Shown piece after piece: positions 8,352 to 16,789 of a stretch of DNA of 64,000 nucleotides; position 1 is the first letter of the stretch, and every line of letters starts with the position of its first letter. The notes beneath the pieces are model-generated. The model saw only the letters and a program-made list of their open reading frames with translations. It ran no database searches and had not been told where the DNA came from. Position numbers and translations under genes: made by a program. The stretch is from Bradyrhizobium sp. AZCC 1721. Lineage in GTDB: Bacteria > Pseudomonadota > Alphaproteobacteria > Rhizobiales > Xanthobacteraceae. The stretch spans positions 6,191,001 through 6,255,000 of the forward strand of contig NZ_JAZHSB010000001.1 of the NCBI RefSeq assembly GCF_036924715.1. The letters run 5' to 3'.

Positions 8352-9389
8352 TCAATACGCTCGCGCGAAATCACCTTCCTGCCTGATTTCGCTGAAGGCG
8401 GGAAAGCGCGCTGTCCAGGCCTTTGCCTTGGCCTTGGTCAGCGTGTTGAGCCGTTCGAGCACGCCGACCCCGTCCTTGCGAAGGCTGGCGGCGACTGCCG
8501 CGCGATCAGGGAAATGGCTGCGCACGGCATCCAGCCAAATCGTTCGGCCGGCCAGAAAGCCGCCGGCGCCGGCGGCGTAGGCGAAGTCCAGCACGCGCTC
8601 GAACTTTTCCGGTGCCGCACCGCCTGACAGCAGCACCCAGGGGATGTTGCGTTGGCGACAGATGTCGCCGATTGCTTCGAACTCCTTCTGCGCAGCTTTG
8701 GACGCAGCGCTTCCATCGCGCGGCGGCAGGCTGTTGGCCGCAAGCGGACTTTCGAGCTTCAGCAGATCGACGCAATATTCGGGCTTCGCAAACTCCTGCA
8801 CGCTGTCGATGACAAGCTTCGGCAACTTGCCCGGCGATTCCACATAGTCGGCGGTGTGGTTGGCGCTCCCGAGGAAGGGGTATACCAGCAGCTCGAGCAC
8901 ATAAGGGATGTCGTGATGGGCGCAGTCCTCGCCGACCGACCGCACGAAGCGCTTCTGATGTTCGTTGACGGCAGGATCGGCATCTGGCCGGTACCAAGCG
9001 AGCACCTTCACCGCATCGCCGCCGATCGCGCGGATCTTCTCCACGCTCCAATCGGTGATCGCCCGCGACTTGCGGCCACCCGGAGTTTCCTCGACGCGAT
9101 GCTCCTCGAGCGTCATGATGAGGCCGCAGCGGGCCGGCAATAGGTCGATGGCCGCGGGCACCGCAAAATTCGGATCAAACAGCATCGAGCTGCAGTGTGG
9201 CGCCAGCGCCTCCACCAGAAGCCGCTTGGCCGCGGTTACATCGGCATACTCGACCTGGTCCCTGGTGATGCCTTTCGCCTGGGCTATGGCATCAAACAGC
9301 GGCGGCCGCTGGTCGAGCGCGACCATGCGAAAATGCCCTTCCGCATCGGCCAGACGCGCAAGCCCGCGGTTCTTTCCAATTGTTCTCAT
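8352..9389 (-). CDS. Class I aldolase, LacD/YihT-like (tagatose-bisphosphate aldolase family)
   Basis: 345 residues. MVALDQRPPL near the N-terminus, LIMTLEEHRV, and VDLLKLESPLAAN, whose Lys is the expected Schiff-base residue, place it in the DeoC/LacD class I group. It would cleave a ketose 1-phosphate or 1,6-bisphosphate to dihydroxyacetone phosphate plus an aldehyde. The ATG overlaps the kinase stop as ATGA, so translation is probably coupled; a slightly longer frame upstream is rejected for that reason. With the adjacent kinase it forms a kinase-aldolase pair, as in tagatose or sulfofructose breakdown. The sugar is unknown. Confidence 0.8.
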   Translation of the reverse strand: MRTIGKNRGLARLADAEGHFRMVALDQRPPLFDAIAQAKGITRDQVEYADVTAAKRLLVEALAPHCSSMLFDPNFAVPAAIDLLPARCGLIMTLEEHRVEETPGGRKSRAITDWSVEKIRAIGGDAVKVLAWYRPDADPAVNEHQKRFVRSVGEDCAHHDIPYVLELLVYPFLGSANHTADYVESPGKLPKLVIDSVQEFAKPEYCVDLLKLESPLAANSLPPRDGSAASKAAQKEFEAIGDICRQRNIPWVLLSGGAAPEKFERVLDFAYAAGAGGFLAGRTIWLDAVRSHFPDRAAVAASLRKDGVGVLERLNTLTKAKAKAWTARFPAFSEIRQEGDFARAY

Positions 9390-10360
9390 TGGTTCGTCCT
9401 CATGAATGCAAGACAATTTTCGATCGAGGGAATTCCGGCGCGTCCGCCCGAATGCTCACATTTCAACGCTGCCGTGGCGGCAGCGAACTCCATCGCATCG
9501 CGCACGGCGAGACCCATACCGACCGCAAAGGCATAGGCGCCGTGAAAGACGTCGCCCGCACCCGTCGTGTCCACGACCCTGACGCGGAATGCGGCCTGCT
9601 TTTGCAAGGTCCCATTTTCGTACCAACTCACCCCTTCATGTCCGCGGGTGACCGCGGCGATGCGGCAATTGAAGCGCGCAATTTTGGCCAGCGCCGCGCC
9701 GTCGGCCGACCCCATGAAGGCTGCCAGTGCGGGTTCGGAGAATACCGCGTGATCGGTGAGCGGAAGCAGGCGCTCGAATATGGCGGTTTCGGCGACATCG
9801 CCGTCGAGGACGGTCGGAATACCCAATGCGCGCGCCTTGCCGAACAGCGCAACAGCTCCCTCCGGCCAGCGCGGATCGGCAAGCACGGCGGAAGCGCCTG
9901 CGACGGCATCGAGCGGTAGCCAATCGGTTCGCTCGGGATACGACCCTCGAAAATTCACGATCTGCCGTTCGCCGGACTTGTCGACGATGACGCCAGAGAC
10001 CGACGAGCGGCCTTCGGGAAACAACTTGAAATTCGCAACATCGATGCCTTCGGCTGATAGCGCTGACCGCATCTCATGCCCGGCGGCGTCATCGCCGCCA
10101 CGGCCCCAGAAAGCAGCGGACCCGCCGAGGCGCGCGATGGCGACCGCAGCGTTTGCGGCCATGCCACCGCCCAGTGTGGAATAGTCGAGACTCCTAATCT
10201 TTTCGCTTTCGCCTGAAAACCTTTGGTCGACGCGCCAGATCTGATCAAGCGCCGAGAGGCCGAGGCAGATCACACGCGCGCGCTTTGCTTTGGCGGCCAT
10301 GTCTTTGGAGGCCGTATCGGCCAACCTCGTCCGCGTCGCGGGATTGGCGTGCTCGTTCAC
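9386..10360 (-). CDS. PfkB-family carbohydrate kinase
   Basis: 324 residues from a GTG at 10360 that overlaps the stop of the upstream ATPase gene (GTGA). An internal ATG at 10300 would remove 20 residues of poorly conserved N-terminus. The ribokinase fold is shown by VICLGLSALDQIW, the glycine-rich STLGGGMAANAAVAIARLG and the catalytic DTTGAGDVFHGA. It would phosphorylate an imported ketose, probably at C1, for the downstream aldolase. Overlap at both ends marks it as mid-operon. Confidence 0.88.
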   Translation of the reverse strand: MNEHANPATRTRLADTASKDMAAKAKRARVICLGLSALDQIWRVDQRFSGESEKIRSLDYSTLGGGMAANAAVAIARLGGSAAFWGRGGDDAAGHEMRSALSAEGIDVANFKLFPEGRSSVSGVIVDKSGERQIVNFRGSYPERTDWLPLDAVAGASAVLADPRWPEGAVALFGKARALGIPTVLDGDVAETAIFERLLPLTDHAVFSEPALAAFMGSADGAALAKIARFNCRIAAVTRGHEGVSWYENGTLQKQAAFRVRVVDTTGAGDVFHGAYAFAVGMGLAVRDAMEFAAATAALKCEHSGGRAGIPSIENCLAFMRTNQ

Positions 10361-11430
10361 CGCAGCACCTGGCCATTGCTGCCGTCGAACAGATGCGCCC
10401 TGCCGGGCTGCGGACGCAGGTTAAGACGATCGCCGACCTTCGGCCGCAGCGAGGGATCGACCCGCGCGATCGCCGATGCGCCGGCCAGATCGAAATGAAT
10501 CAGCGTGTCCGAGCCAAGCGGCTCGACCAGCCTCACCGTCACCGCCACGGCTCCGGCAGCATCTGCCGTCACCGAAAAATGCTCAGGACGGATTCCGAAT
10601 ACGCCATGGCCGGCCTTGCGCAATAGATCGCGGCTCTTCGCGTCGAGCGGCGCGTCAGCGCCATCCTGCGAAAAGACGATCTGCTCTCCGCGTAGTTCGA
10701 TCGGAAAGAAATTCATCGCCGGCGAACCGATGAAGCCGGCGACGAACTGATTGGACGGCCGCTCATAGACCGCTTCCGGGGTGTCATATTGCTGAACCGT
10801 GCCGCTCTGCATCACCACGATCCGGTCAGCCATGGTCATGGCTTCGATCTGGTCGTGCGTGACGAAGACCATCGTGGTCTTAAGCTGTTGCGACAGCGCC
10901 TTGATTTCGGCGCGCACCTGCCCACGCAATTTGGCGTCGAGGTTGGATAGCGGTTCGTCGAACAGAAAGGCCTTCGGATTACGCACGATCGCGCGCCCCA
11001 TCGCCACACGTTGCCGCTGGCCGCCAGACAATTCCTTCGGCTTGCGGTCGAGATAGGGCTCGATGTGCAGCAAGGCCGCCGCGCGCTTGACCCGCGCATC
11101 GATCTCGGCCTTCGGCGTACCGCGCAGCTCGAGCGCAAAGGACATGTTCTCGTAAACCCGCATGTGCGGATAGAGCGCGTAATCCTGGAACACCATGGCG
11201 ATATCGCGCTGGGCGGCGGGAACGCCGTTGACGCGATTGTCGCCGATATAGAGCTCGCCGGAGCTGATCGGTTCAAGACCGGCGATGATCCGCAGCAAGG
11301 TCGACTTGCCGCATCCGGACGGACCGACGAAAACGACAAACTCGTGGTCCGCAATCTCGAGATTGAGATCGGGAATGACGGTGAAGCTGCCGTAACGCTT
11401 GACGAGATTGCGGATCGAGATCGAGGCCAT
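10357..11430 (-). CDS. Sugar ABC transporter ATP-binding protein (UgpC/MalK type)
   Basis: 357 residues with Walker A GPSGCGKST at 36-44, Q-loop MVFQDYALYP, ABC signature LSGGQRQRVAMG, Walker B AFLFDEPLSNLD and an H-loop in VFVTHDQIEAM. A C-terminal TOBE/OB region (FGIRPEHFSV) is typical of MalK-like ATPases that serve binding-protein-dependent sugar importers. It drives the two permeases encoded upstream in the same operon. Cytoplasmic, membrane-associated. Confidence 0.95.
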   Translation of the reverse strand: MASISIRNLVKRYGSFTVIPDLNLEIADHEFVVFVGPSGCGKSTLLRIIAGLEPISSGELYIGDNRVNGVPAAQRDIAMVFQDYALYPHMRVYENMSFALELRGTPKAEIDARVKRAAALLHIEPYLDRKPKELSGGQRQRVAMGRAIVRNPKAFLFDEPLSNLDAKLRGQVRAEIKALSQQLKTTMVFVTHDQIEAMTMADRIVVMQSGTVQQYDTPEAVYERPSNQFVAGFIGSPAMNFFPIELRGEQIVFSQDGADAPLDAKSRDLLRKAGHGVFGIRPEHFSVTADAAGAVAVTVRLVEPLGSDTLIHFDLAGASAIARVDPSLRPKVGDRLNLRPQPGRAHLFDGSNGQVLR

Positions 11431-11435
11431 GACCG

Positions 11436-12440
11436 CTAGCCCAGCGCCAGTACGGGCTTGATCAATTCGCCCTGGGCGAATCGCGCAAAGTTCTCCGGCA
11501 GTGCCGAGAGTCCGAATTCGCCGTCGACCAGGACGCGATATTCCTCCATGTATTGGCGCAGCAAGGCCACGTTGGGCTCGAAATCGCTGATCGGGAAGTA
11601 GAACGTGCGGATCATGTAGAAATCCTTGCGCCGGAACACCTTGCCTTCCTCGATCGTCCAGGGCGCGGCGTTCTCACCTACCAGCACCAGTGCTCCGCGC
11701 GGCAAGACGAGCTCGATGCCGAGATTACGGGCCGCGTGCGCGCCCGAACATTCCATGATCAGCGCGAAGCGCCTCGACGTATCACCGACCGGGTGCGCCT
11801 TTGCGCCGAAGGACTGCGCGATCTTGAGGCGCGCCGCATTGGGATCGGCGACATGAATGTCGCGATAGCCGAGACTGCGGAGCGCCAGCACCACGCCAAG
11901 CCCAACCGGCCCGGCACCCATCACCAGAACCGGCCCCGCCTCTTGCGGCGGCACAATACGGCTGACGAAACGCACGGCATGACCTGACGTGCCGATCACG
12001 TCGAGCAGAAGCGGCGCCAGGCTGTCTTCGATGTCGTCAGGTACCGGCAGCAGGCAATTTTCCGGGACCGGCACGTATTCGGCATAACCGCCCGGTCTGT
12101 TCCAGCCGATCAGGCTCGATATCTCCAGGCACATCTGCGTATCGCCGCGTTGGCAGGCCGCGCAGCGGTCGCAATGCAGCGGGATGTAGACGGCGCAACG
12201 TTTGCCGTGCATGGGATGGCCGGGCTGCTCGACCACACCGAAGATCTCATGGCCGGCGGTAAACTCGGCGCCCTTGTGCCAGAGCTTGAAATCGGAGCCG
12301 CACAGCGCGGTTCGCAAGACTCGCATCAGCACCTCGCCGATCGCCACCTCCGGCATTGCGATGCGCTCGATGGTGATGCGGTCGCCGCCGTGGAACACGG
12401 CAGCCTGCATGATCGAATTCGGTAGCGGAACGACGTTCAT
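11436..12440 (-). CDS. Zinc-binding alcohol/polyol dehydrogenase
   Basis: 334 residues of the medium-chain dehydrogenase family. Catalytic zinc ligands appear in ALCGSDFKLW and TAGHEIFG, structural zinc cysteines in HCDRCAACQRGDTQMC, and the nucleotide-binding motif in VMGAGPVGLG. Like sorbitol or threonine dehydrogenases, it would oxidise a secondary hydroxyl with NAD(P). Lying between permease and ATPase genes, it probably oxidises the imported polyol to the ketose used by the kinase. Confidence 0.88.
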   Translation of the reverse strand: MNVVPLPNSIMQAAVFHGGDRITIERIAMPEVAIGEVLMRVLRTALCGSDFKLWHKGAEFTAGHEIFGVVEQPGHPMHGKRCAVYIPLHCDRCAACQRGDTQMCLEISSLIGWNRPGGYAEYVPVPENCLLPVPDDIEDSLAPLLLDVIGTSGHAVRFVSRIVPPQEAGPVLVMGAGPVGLGVVLALRSLGYRDIHVADPNAARLKIAQSFGAKAHPVGDTSRRFALIMECSGAHAARNLGIELVLPRGALVLVGENAAPWTIEEGKVFRRKDFYMIRTFYFPISDFEPNVALLRQYMEEYRVLVDGEFGLSALPENFARFAQGELIKPVLALG

Positions 12441-12447
12441 CCAATCC

Positions 12448-13275
12448 CTAGCCTTTCACTGCGCCAAGCGTCAGTCCGGATACCAGCCAGCGCTGAACCA
12501 GCGCGGCCAGGATCAGCGGCGGTAGCGCGATCAGCGTCGCGGCGGCCATCAACGCGCCCCATTGCGTCGATCCCTCGCCGATGAAATTGAATGCGGCTGC
12601 AATCAGCGTCTTGCTGTCGCCGTTCGAGAGCACCAGCGCAAACAGGAAGTAGTTCCAGGAAAACACGAAGGCCAGGATGGATGCCACCGCGACGCCAGAG
12701 GCGACCAGCGGCAGCGCGATCCGCCAGAGGATGCGCGTGACGCTGCAACCATCGACCTGTGCGGCCTCAAAGACGCTGCGCGGGATGCCGTCGAACGACG
12801 GTAGCAGCACCCATATGACGATCGGAAGCGTGATGACGGCATGGCTCAGGATGAGCGCGGTATAGGAGCCGATCATGCCGACCTGGCGGAACATCACGTA
12901 CCACGGCAGCAGGAACAGCGTTCCGGGCGCCATACGCGCCGCCAGCGTCAGTATCGCCGGCCATGAAATCCGCGTCCACGATACGGCAAACGCTGCGGGA
13001 ATTCCGAACAACAGGCCAAGGGCGGTTGAGCCGATGGTGACGATCAGGCTGTTGATCGCGTAGCTCAGGAAGGGTGTGGTTTTCGTAAGCTGCGAATAGT
13101 TCTCGAGCGTCGGCGCGAATATCAGGGTCGGCGGATAGGCCGTCACCTCGAATGACGGCTTCAGCGAGGACAGCACCATCCAGAGCGTCGGCGTCAGCAC
13201 GATGATGCCGGCGACCACGAGCTGAAGCAGGTTGAGGCGACGGATCCAGGCATCGGTGATCGGTGCATCGGTCAT
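12448..13275 (-). CDS. Sugar ABC transporter permease (MalG type)
   Basis: 275 residues with about six hydrophobic segments starting at residue 17. The cytoplasmic EAA loop EAAQVDGCSVTRILWRIALP marks a binding-protein-dependent permease of the MalG group. It starts 9 bp after the MalF-type permease and ends 7 bp before the dehydrogenase, so the operon is tightly packed. Confidence 0.92.
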   Translation of the reverse strand: MTDAPITDAWIRRLNLLQLVVAGIIVLTPTLWMVLSSLKPSFEVTAYPPTLIFAPTLENYSQLTKTTPFLSYAINSLIVTIGSTALGLLFGIPAAFAVSWTRISWPAILTLAARMAPGTLFLLPWYVMFRQVGMIGSYTALILSHAVITLPIVIWVLLPSFDGIPRSVFEAAQVDGCSVTRILWRIALPLVASGVAVASILAFVFSWNYFLFALVLSNGDSKTLIAAAFNFIGEGSTQWGALMAAATLIALPPLILAALVQRWLVSGLTLGAVKG

Positions 13276-13284
13276 GACTTCACC

Positions 13285-14172
13285 TCACCAGGCCACCGCG
13301 CCACGCAGGCGGTTGAATGCCAGCACCGCGCCGAACACGATCGCGGTCAACGTCAACATCAGCGCGCTCGCATAGCCAATGTTGAAGAACTCGAAGCCGA
13401 CCCGGAAGCCGTAGATGTTGAGCGTGTTCGACGCGTTGCCGGGGCCCCCTTGGGTCGTGATGTAGATGATGTCGAAGAAGCGCAGCAGATCGACGCTGCG
13501 CAGGATCGTTGCTGTGACGATCGTCGGCAACAGCAGCGGCAACGTGATGCGCTGGAACGTCTTGAACGCCGACGCGCCATCGATTTGCGCCGCCTCGTAA
13601 ACGCTTGGCGGCAGCGACTGCAGACCGCCGAGCACGATCAGCGCGACATAGGGCGTCCACTGCCAGGTGTCGATCAGCGCAACCGTCGGGATCACCCAGA
13701 CCGGCGATGCCAGCCACTCCGACGGCGGCAAACCCAGGGATTGCAGGACGTAGTTGGCGGCGCCGAGCGACGGATCGAGGATGACCAGCCACATCATGCC
13801 GGCGACCACCGGCGGCATCATGAACGGCGAGATGAAGAGCGAGCGTACGATGCCCGGAAGGCGTTTGGCGTGAAAAAGAACCAGCGCCAGCCATACACCG
13901 AACACGAGTTGCAGCACCAGCGAGAGGACATAGAGCGCAATCGTCACCCATAGTCCGTGCCAGAATTCGGCATCGGCGAGCAGCCTTGAATAGTTCGCCA
14001 GCCCAACAAACGACTGCTTGCCGGTGGAGGAAAAGCTGTGCAGCCCGAGCCAGACCGTATAGACGACCGGGAATGCAATCATCGCGACGGTGAAGATTAC
14101 CGCCGGCGCCGAAAGTGCGGCCAGCTCTAACCTCTGCCGATCTTCAGTAAATGTAGCGGCAGCCTCGGACAT
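13285..14172 (-). CDS. Sugar ABC transporter permease (MalF type)
   Basis: 295 residues from the ATG at 14172, with six predicted membrane segments and the EAA loop YEAAQIDGASAFKTFQRITLP. A longer frame begins at a GTG on the binding-protein stop codon, but its translation would cross the intergenic hairpin and gives a charged, unconserved extension. It pairs with the MalG-type permease to form the membrane channel. Confidence 0.9.
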   Translation of the reverse strand: MSEAAATFTEDRQRLELAALSAPAVIFTVAMIAFPVVYTVWLGLHSFSSTGKQSFVGLANYSRLLADAEFWHGLWVTIALYVLSLVLQLVFGVWLALVLFHAKRLPGIVRSLFISPFMMPPVVAGMMWLVILDPSLGAANYVLQSLGLPPSEWLASPVWVIPTVALIDTWQWTPYVALIVLGGLQSLPPSVYEAAQIDGASAFKTFQRITLPLLLPTIVTATILRSVDLLRFFDIIYITTQGGPGNASNTLNIYGFRVGFEFFNIGYASALMLTLTAIVFGAVLAFNRLRGAVAW

Positions 14173-14209
14173 GCCTGCATGTTTTCCCGGATTAGATCTG
14201 GAACGGAAA

Positions 14210-14239
14210 GGCGTCGACCGCGGCAATGCCGTCGACGCC
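14210..14239 (-). terminator. Intercistronic hairpin after the binding-protein gene
   Basis: A perfect 9-bp stem, GGCGTCGAC/GTCGACGCC, closes a 12-base loop that can itself pair (GGC/GCC). It lies eight bases after the binding-protein stop and is followed by TTTCC in the message. Such structures stabilise the upstream mRNA or partly terminate, giving excess binding protein over permeases; this function is inferred. Confidence 0.6.
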
Positions 14240-14246
14240 TCATGCA

Positions 14247-15548
14247 CTACTTCTGTGCGATCAGGACATCGAGCGCCTTGTCGGCGTCGGCGCAGGCCTG
14301 ATCGACGGTCTTTTGCTTGAGGATCAGATCCTGCACGGCCTGACCAATGAATTCGCGCGACTCCGGATTGGCAACAATGGGATAGCCGACCTCAGACGAG
14401 CCTTTCGCAGCCAGGACATCGAGGGCGGCCTGCCATTGCTTGCGCACCGGCTCTTCCTCAATCCACTTGCGATACGCGGGATCGTTGGCAACAGCAGAGC
14501 GCGGTGGCGCAATCCCCTGCAGCGCCATGCGCTTTTGAATTTCCGGGCTCGTTGCCCATTGTACGAAATACCAGGCAGCCTCGGGCTGCTTGCTGTGGGC
14601 GGAGACGGCCATGCCCCAGCCGATCGCTGTCGGGACCTGGCCCGCATCGCCGGCCGGGAACGGAACAAGCGCCGTGTCCTTCAGCCGCTCGCCGCCATCC
14701 GTCACGGTGCGCAGCTCGTTCGAGGATTCGAATGACATCGCCGCGCGGCCGCTGCGATAGAGCGCCGAGATCTGCTGGAAGCTGTAATTGACGACGCCAG
14801 GCGGTCCGTAATCCCTGAGCAGGCCGCTATAGGTCTCGAGCGCTTCCTTGCCCTTGGCCGAGCAGAGGTTGGATTTGCCGTTGGCGATGTAGTTGCCGCC
14901 GATGTTGTGCAGCATGTTGCTGAAGGTATAGGCGATCGCAGGCTTCAGGCCGCGCGAGACGAATGGCGTGATATTGGCGTCGCACGCCTTCAGCTTCTTC
15001 GCTGCCGGCTCGATGTCCTTTATGGTCGCGGGCGGTTCGACGCCGCATTTCTTCAGAATGTCAGTCCGATAATAGAGGATCGGCCCTTCGATATTCATCG
15101 GCATGCTGGTGAGCTTGCCGTCGAAGGTCCCCGCCTTCAATAGAGCCTGGCTGAGGCCTGCATAGTCGTAGTCGCCGGCAACCGCGCCCTTGGTCATGGG
15201 CGTCAGATCGGCGTACCAGCCGGCAGCAGCGAATTGCGGGCCTTCGCGCGACGGCAAGGACATGAACACGTCGACCTCGTCGCTGCGTGCGTTCATCACG
15301 GTCACGAGGCGCTGGCGCATCTGCTGCTCCTGGTAGGCGTCGACCTTCAGCGTGATGCCGGTGAGCTTCTCGAAGTCGGCCTTGTGCGTCAGCAGCGCCT
15401 GCGCCACCGGATTGTTGTTGGCGAGGAAGGTAACGGTCTTGCCCTGGAATTTCTTCCAGTCGAAATCAGCGGCGCAGGCCACCGAGGCAGCATTACCGGC
15501 CGCGACAAGAGCAAGCGCAAGGCGCGCCGCAAAGGCTTTGGCTTTCAT
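14247..15548 (-). CDS. Extracellular sugar-binding protein of the ABC importer
   Basis: 433 residues with a signal peptide (MKAKAFAARLALALVAAGN, cleavage near ACAAD) and a family 1 solute-binding protein body (VTFLANNNPVAQALLTHKAD; AAWYFVQWATSPEIQKRMAL near the end). It delivers the sugar to the MalFG-type permeases. It is the first gene of the leftward operon, divergent from the LacI regulator, with an operator-like site 55 bp upstream of its start. Confidence 0.92.
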   Translation of the reverse strand: MKAKAFAARLALALVAAGNAASVACAADFDWKKFQGKTVTFLANNNPVAQALLTHKADFEKLTGITLKVDAYQEQQMRQRLVTVMNARSDEVDVFMSLPSREGPQFAAAGWYADLTPMTKGAVAGDYDYAGLSQALLKAGTFDGKLTSMPMNIEGPILYYRTDILKKCGVEPPATIKDIEPAAKKLKACDANITPFVSRGLKPAIAYTFSNMLHNIGGNYIANGKSNLCSAKGKEALETYSGLLRDYGPPGVVNYSFQQISALYRSGRAAMSFESSNELRTVTDGGERLKDTALVPFPAGDAGQVPTAIGWGMAVSAHSKQPEAAWYFVQWATSPEIQKRMALQGIAPPRSAVANDPAYRKWIEEEPVRKQWQAALDVLAAKGSSEVGYPIVANPESREFIGQAVQDLILKQKTVDQACADADKALDVLIAQK

Positions 15549-15602
15549 CGATCTCCTCCCTGATGGGGCTGACGCCCTCGTTTCCGGCTCAACCGGATTT
15601 CT

Positions 15603-15616
15603 TGAAAACGGTTACA
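15603..15616. promoter_or_regulatory. LacI-type operator (transport operon side)
   Basis: TGAAAACGGTTACA fits the LacI/GalR/CcpA operator pattern TGWAANCGNTNWCA with a central CG. It lies 55 bp before the binding-protein start, in the space between divergent genes. Confidence 0.6.
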
Positions 15617-15714
15617 TACTAGGCCGATGAAATTGGCTGTCAAGTTTGCGCAAAATACAACTTGTAAGGCAAATACCGATGGACTTCCCATCTACTATCC
15701 GCCATCCTTGCATT

Positions 15715-15726
15715 TGTAACGTTACA
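15715..15726. promoter_or_regulatory. LacI-type operator (regulator side)
   Basis: TGTAACGTTACA is a perfect 12-bp palindrome with a central CG, typical of LacI-family sites, 20 bp before the regulator's ATG. Its centre is 111 bp from that of the site at 15603-15616, about ten and a half helical turns. Confidence 0.65.
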
Positions 15727-15746
15727 TTCTGCCGACTGACGTGACG

Positions 15747-16775
15747 ATGGAAAGATCCGCAAAGCAGGGAATTCGCGCGGTGGCGGCCGAGGCTGGCGTG
15801 TCGACTGCCTCGGTATCGCGCGCCCTCAACAACCCGGACTCGGTCAGCGCGCCGCTGCGGGCGCGCATCGCGCGCGCCGTCGAGACGGTCGGCTATATTC
15901 CGCACGCACCGGCACGCGAGTTGTCGTCGCGCCGGTCGCGCACGCTCGGCGCGATCGTCCCGACGATCGACAACACCATGTTCGCGCGCGGCATCGCCTC
16001 CCTGCAGAAATATCTCTCTTCCGTCGGCTACATGCTGTTCCTGACTACGAGCGGCTACGACCTCGACGCTGAACTGGAGCAGGCGCGCAACCTCGTCAGC
16101 CGCGGCGTCGACGGCCTCGTGCTGCGCGGCGACTGCCATCACGACGGCTTGCGCAAGATGCTTGCCGACTATTCCGTGCCCTTCATCAATGTCGGCATCT
16201 ATCGTCCCGACCGGCCCTATCCCTGTGTCGGCACCGACAATGAAGCCGCCGCGCACCGTGCGGCCTTGCATGTGATCGAACTCGGCCATCGCCGAATCGG
16301 AATCGTCTCCGCACTCCAGCGCAACAACGATCGGGCGAGCGCCCGCGTCGCCGGCTTTCGCCGCGCGATGGCCGAACACGGCATCAAGATGCCCCCGCAA
16401 TGGCATGTCGAGGTGCCCTATACGCTGGACGATGCGCGCGAAGCCGCCCGCTACCTGCTTGGCCTCAAGGACCGGCCGACGGCGGTGGTCTGCGGCAATG
16501 ACGTTATCGCCTATGGCGTGCTGCTGGAGGCCGAACGCAGCGGATTTTCGGTGCCCGACGATCTGTCGGTGGTCGGCTTCGACGATCTCGACTGGAGCCG
16601 GCATTTGCGCCCCAGCCTCACGACCATCCATGTACCGACCGGAGATACCTGGCAGCGCGCCGGCGAGTATCTCGTGCGTCACCTCGCGGGCGAGCAGACC
16701 ATCATGCATCACGAAGTCGACTATTCGCTGATCGTCCGGGAGTCCACTGCATCGCCGACGCGATCATCCAAATAG
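15747..16775 (+). CDS. LacI-family transcriptional regulator
   Basis: 342 residues from the ATG at 15747; a GTG two codons upstream is possible. The N-terminal helix-turn-helix and hinge are VAAEAGVSTASVSRALNN and GYIPHAPARELSSRRS. The periplasmic-binding-protein-like sensor follows, with LGAIVPTIDNTMFARG, ELGHRRIGIVS and SVVGFDDLDWSRHLRPSLTT. It is divergent from the sugar ABC operon and flanked by two matching operators, so it probably represses both arms until the sugar or a derivative binds. Confidence 0.93.
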   Translation: MERSAKQGIRAVAAEAGVSTASVSRALNNPDSVSAPLRARIARAVETVGYIPHAPARELSSRRSRTLGAIVPTIDNTMFARGIASLQKYLSSVGYMLFLTTSGYDLDAELEQARNLVSRGVDGLVLRGDCHHDGLRKMLADYSVPFINVGIYRPDRPYPCVGTDNEAAAHRAALHVIELGHRRIGIVSALQRNNDRASARVAGFRRAMAEHGIKMPPQWHVEVPYTLDDAREAARYLLGLKDRPTAVVCGNDVIAYGVLLEAERSGFSVPDDLSVVGFDDLDWSRHLRPSLTTIHVPTGDTWQRAGEYLVRHLAGEQTIMHHEVDYSLIVRESTASPTRSSK

Positions 16776-16789
16776 CAAGGAACAATCCG

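Noticed and set aside
9386..10360. Calling the kinase-aldolase pair a sulfoquinovose pathway
   Set aside because: The family resemblance to YihV/YihT exists, but no sulfoquinovosidase, isomerase or sulfolactaldehyde reductase is visible.
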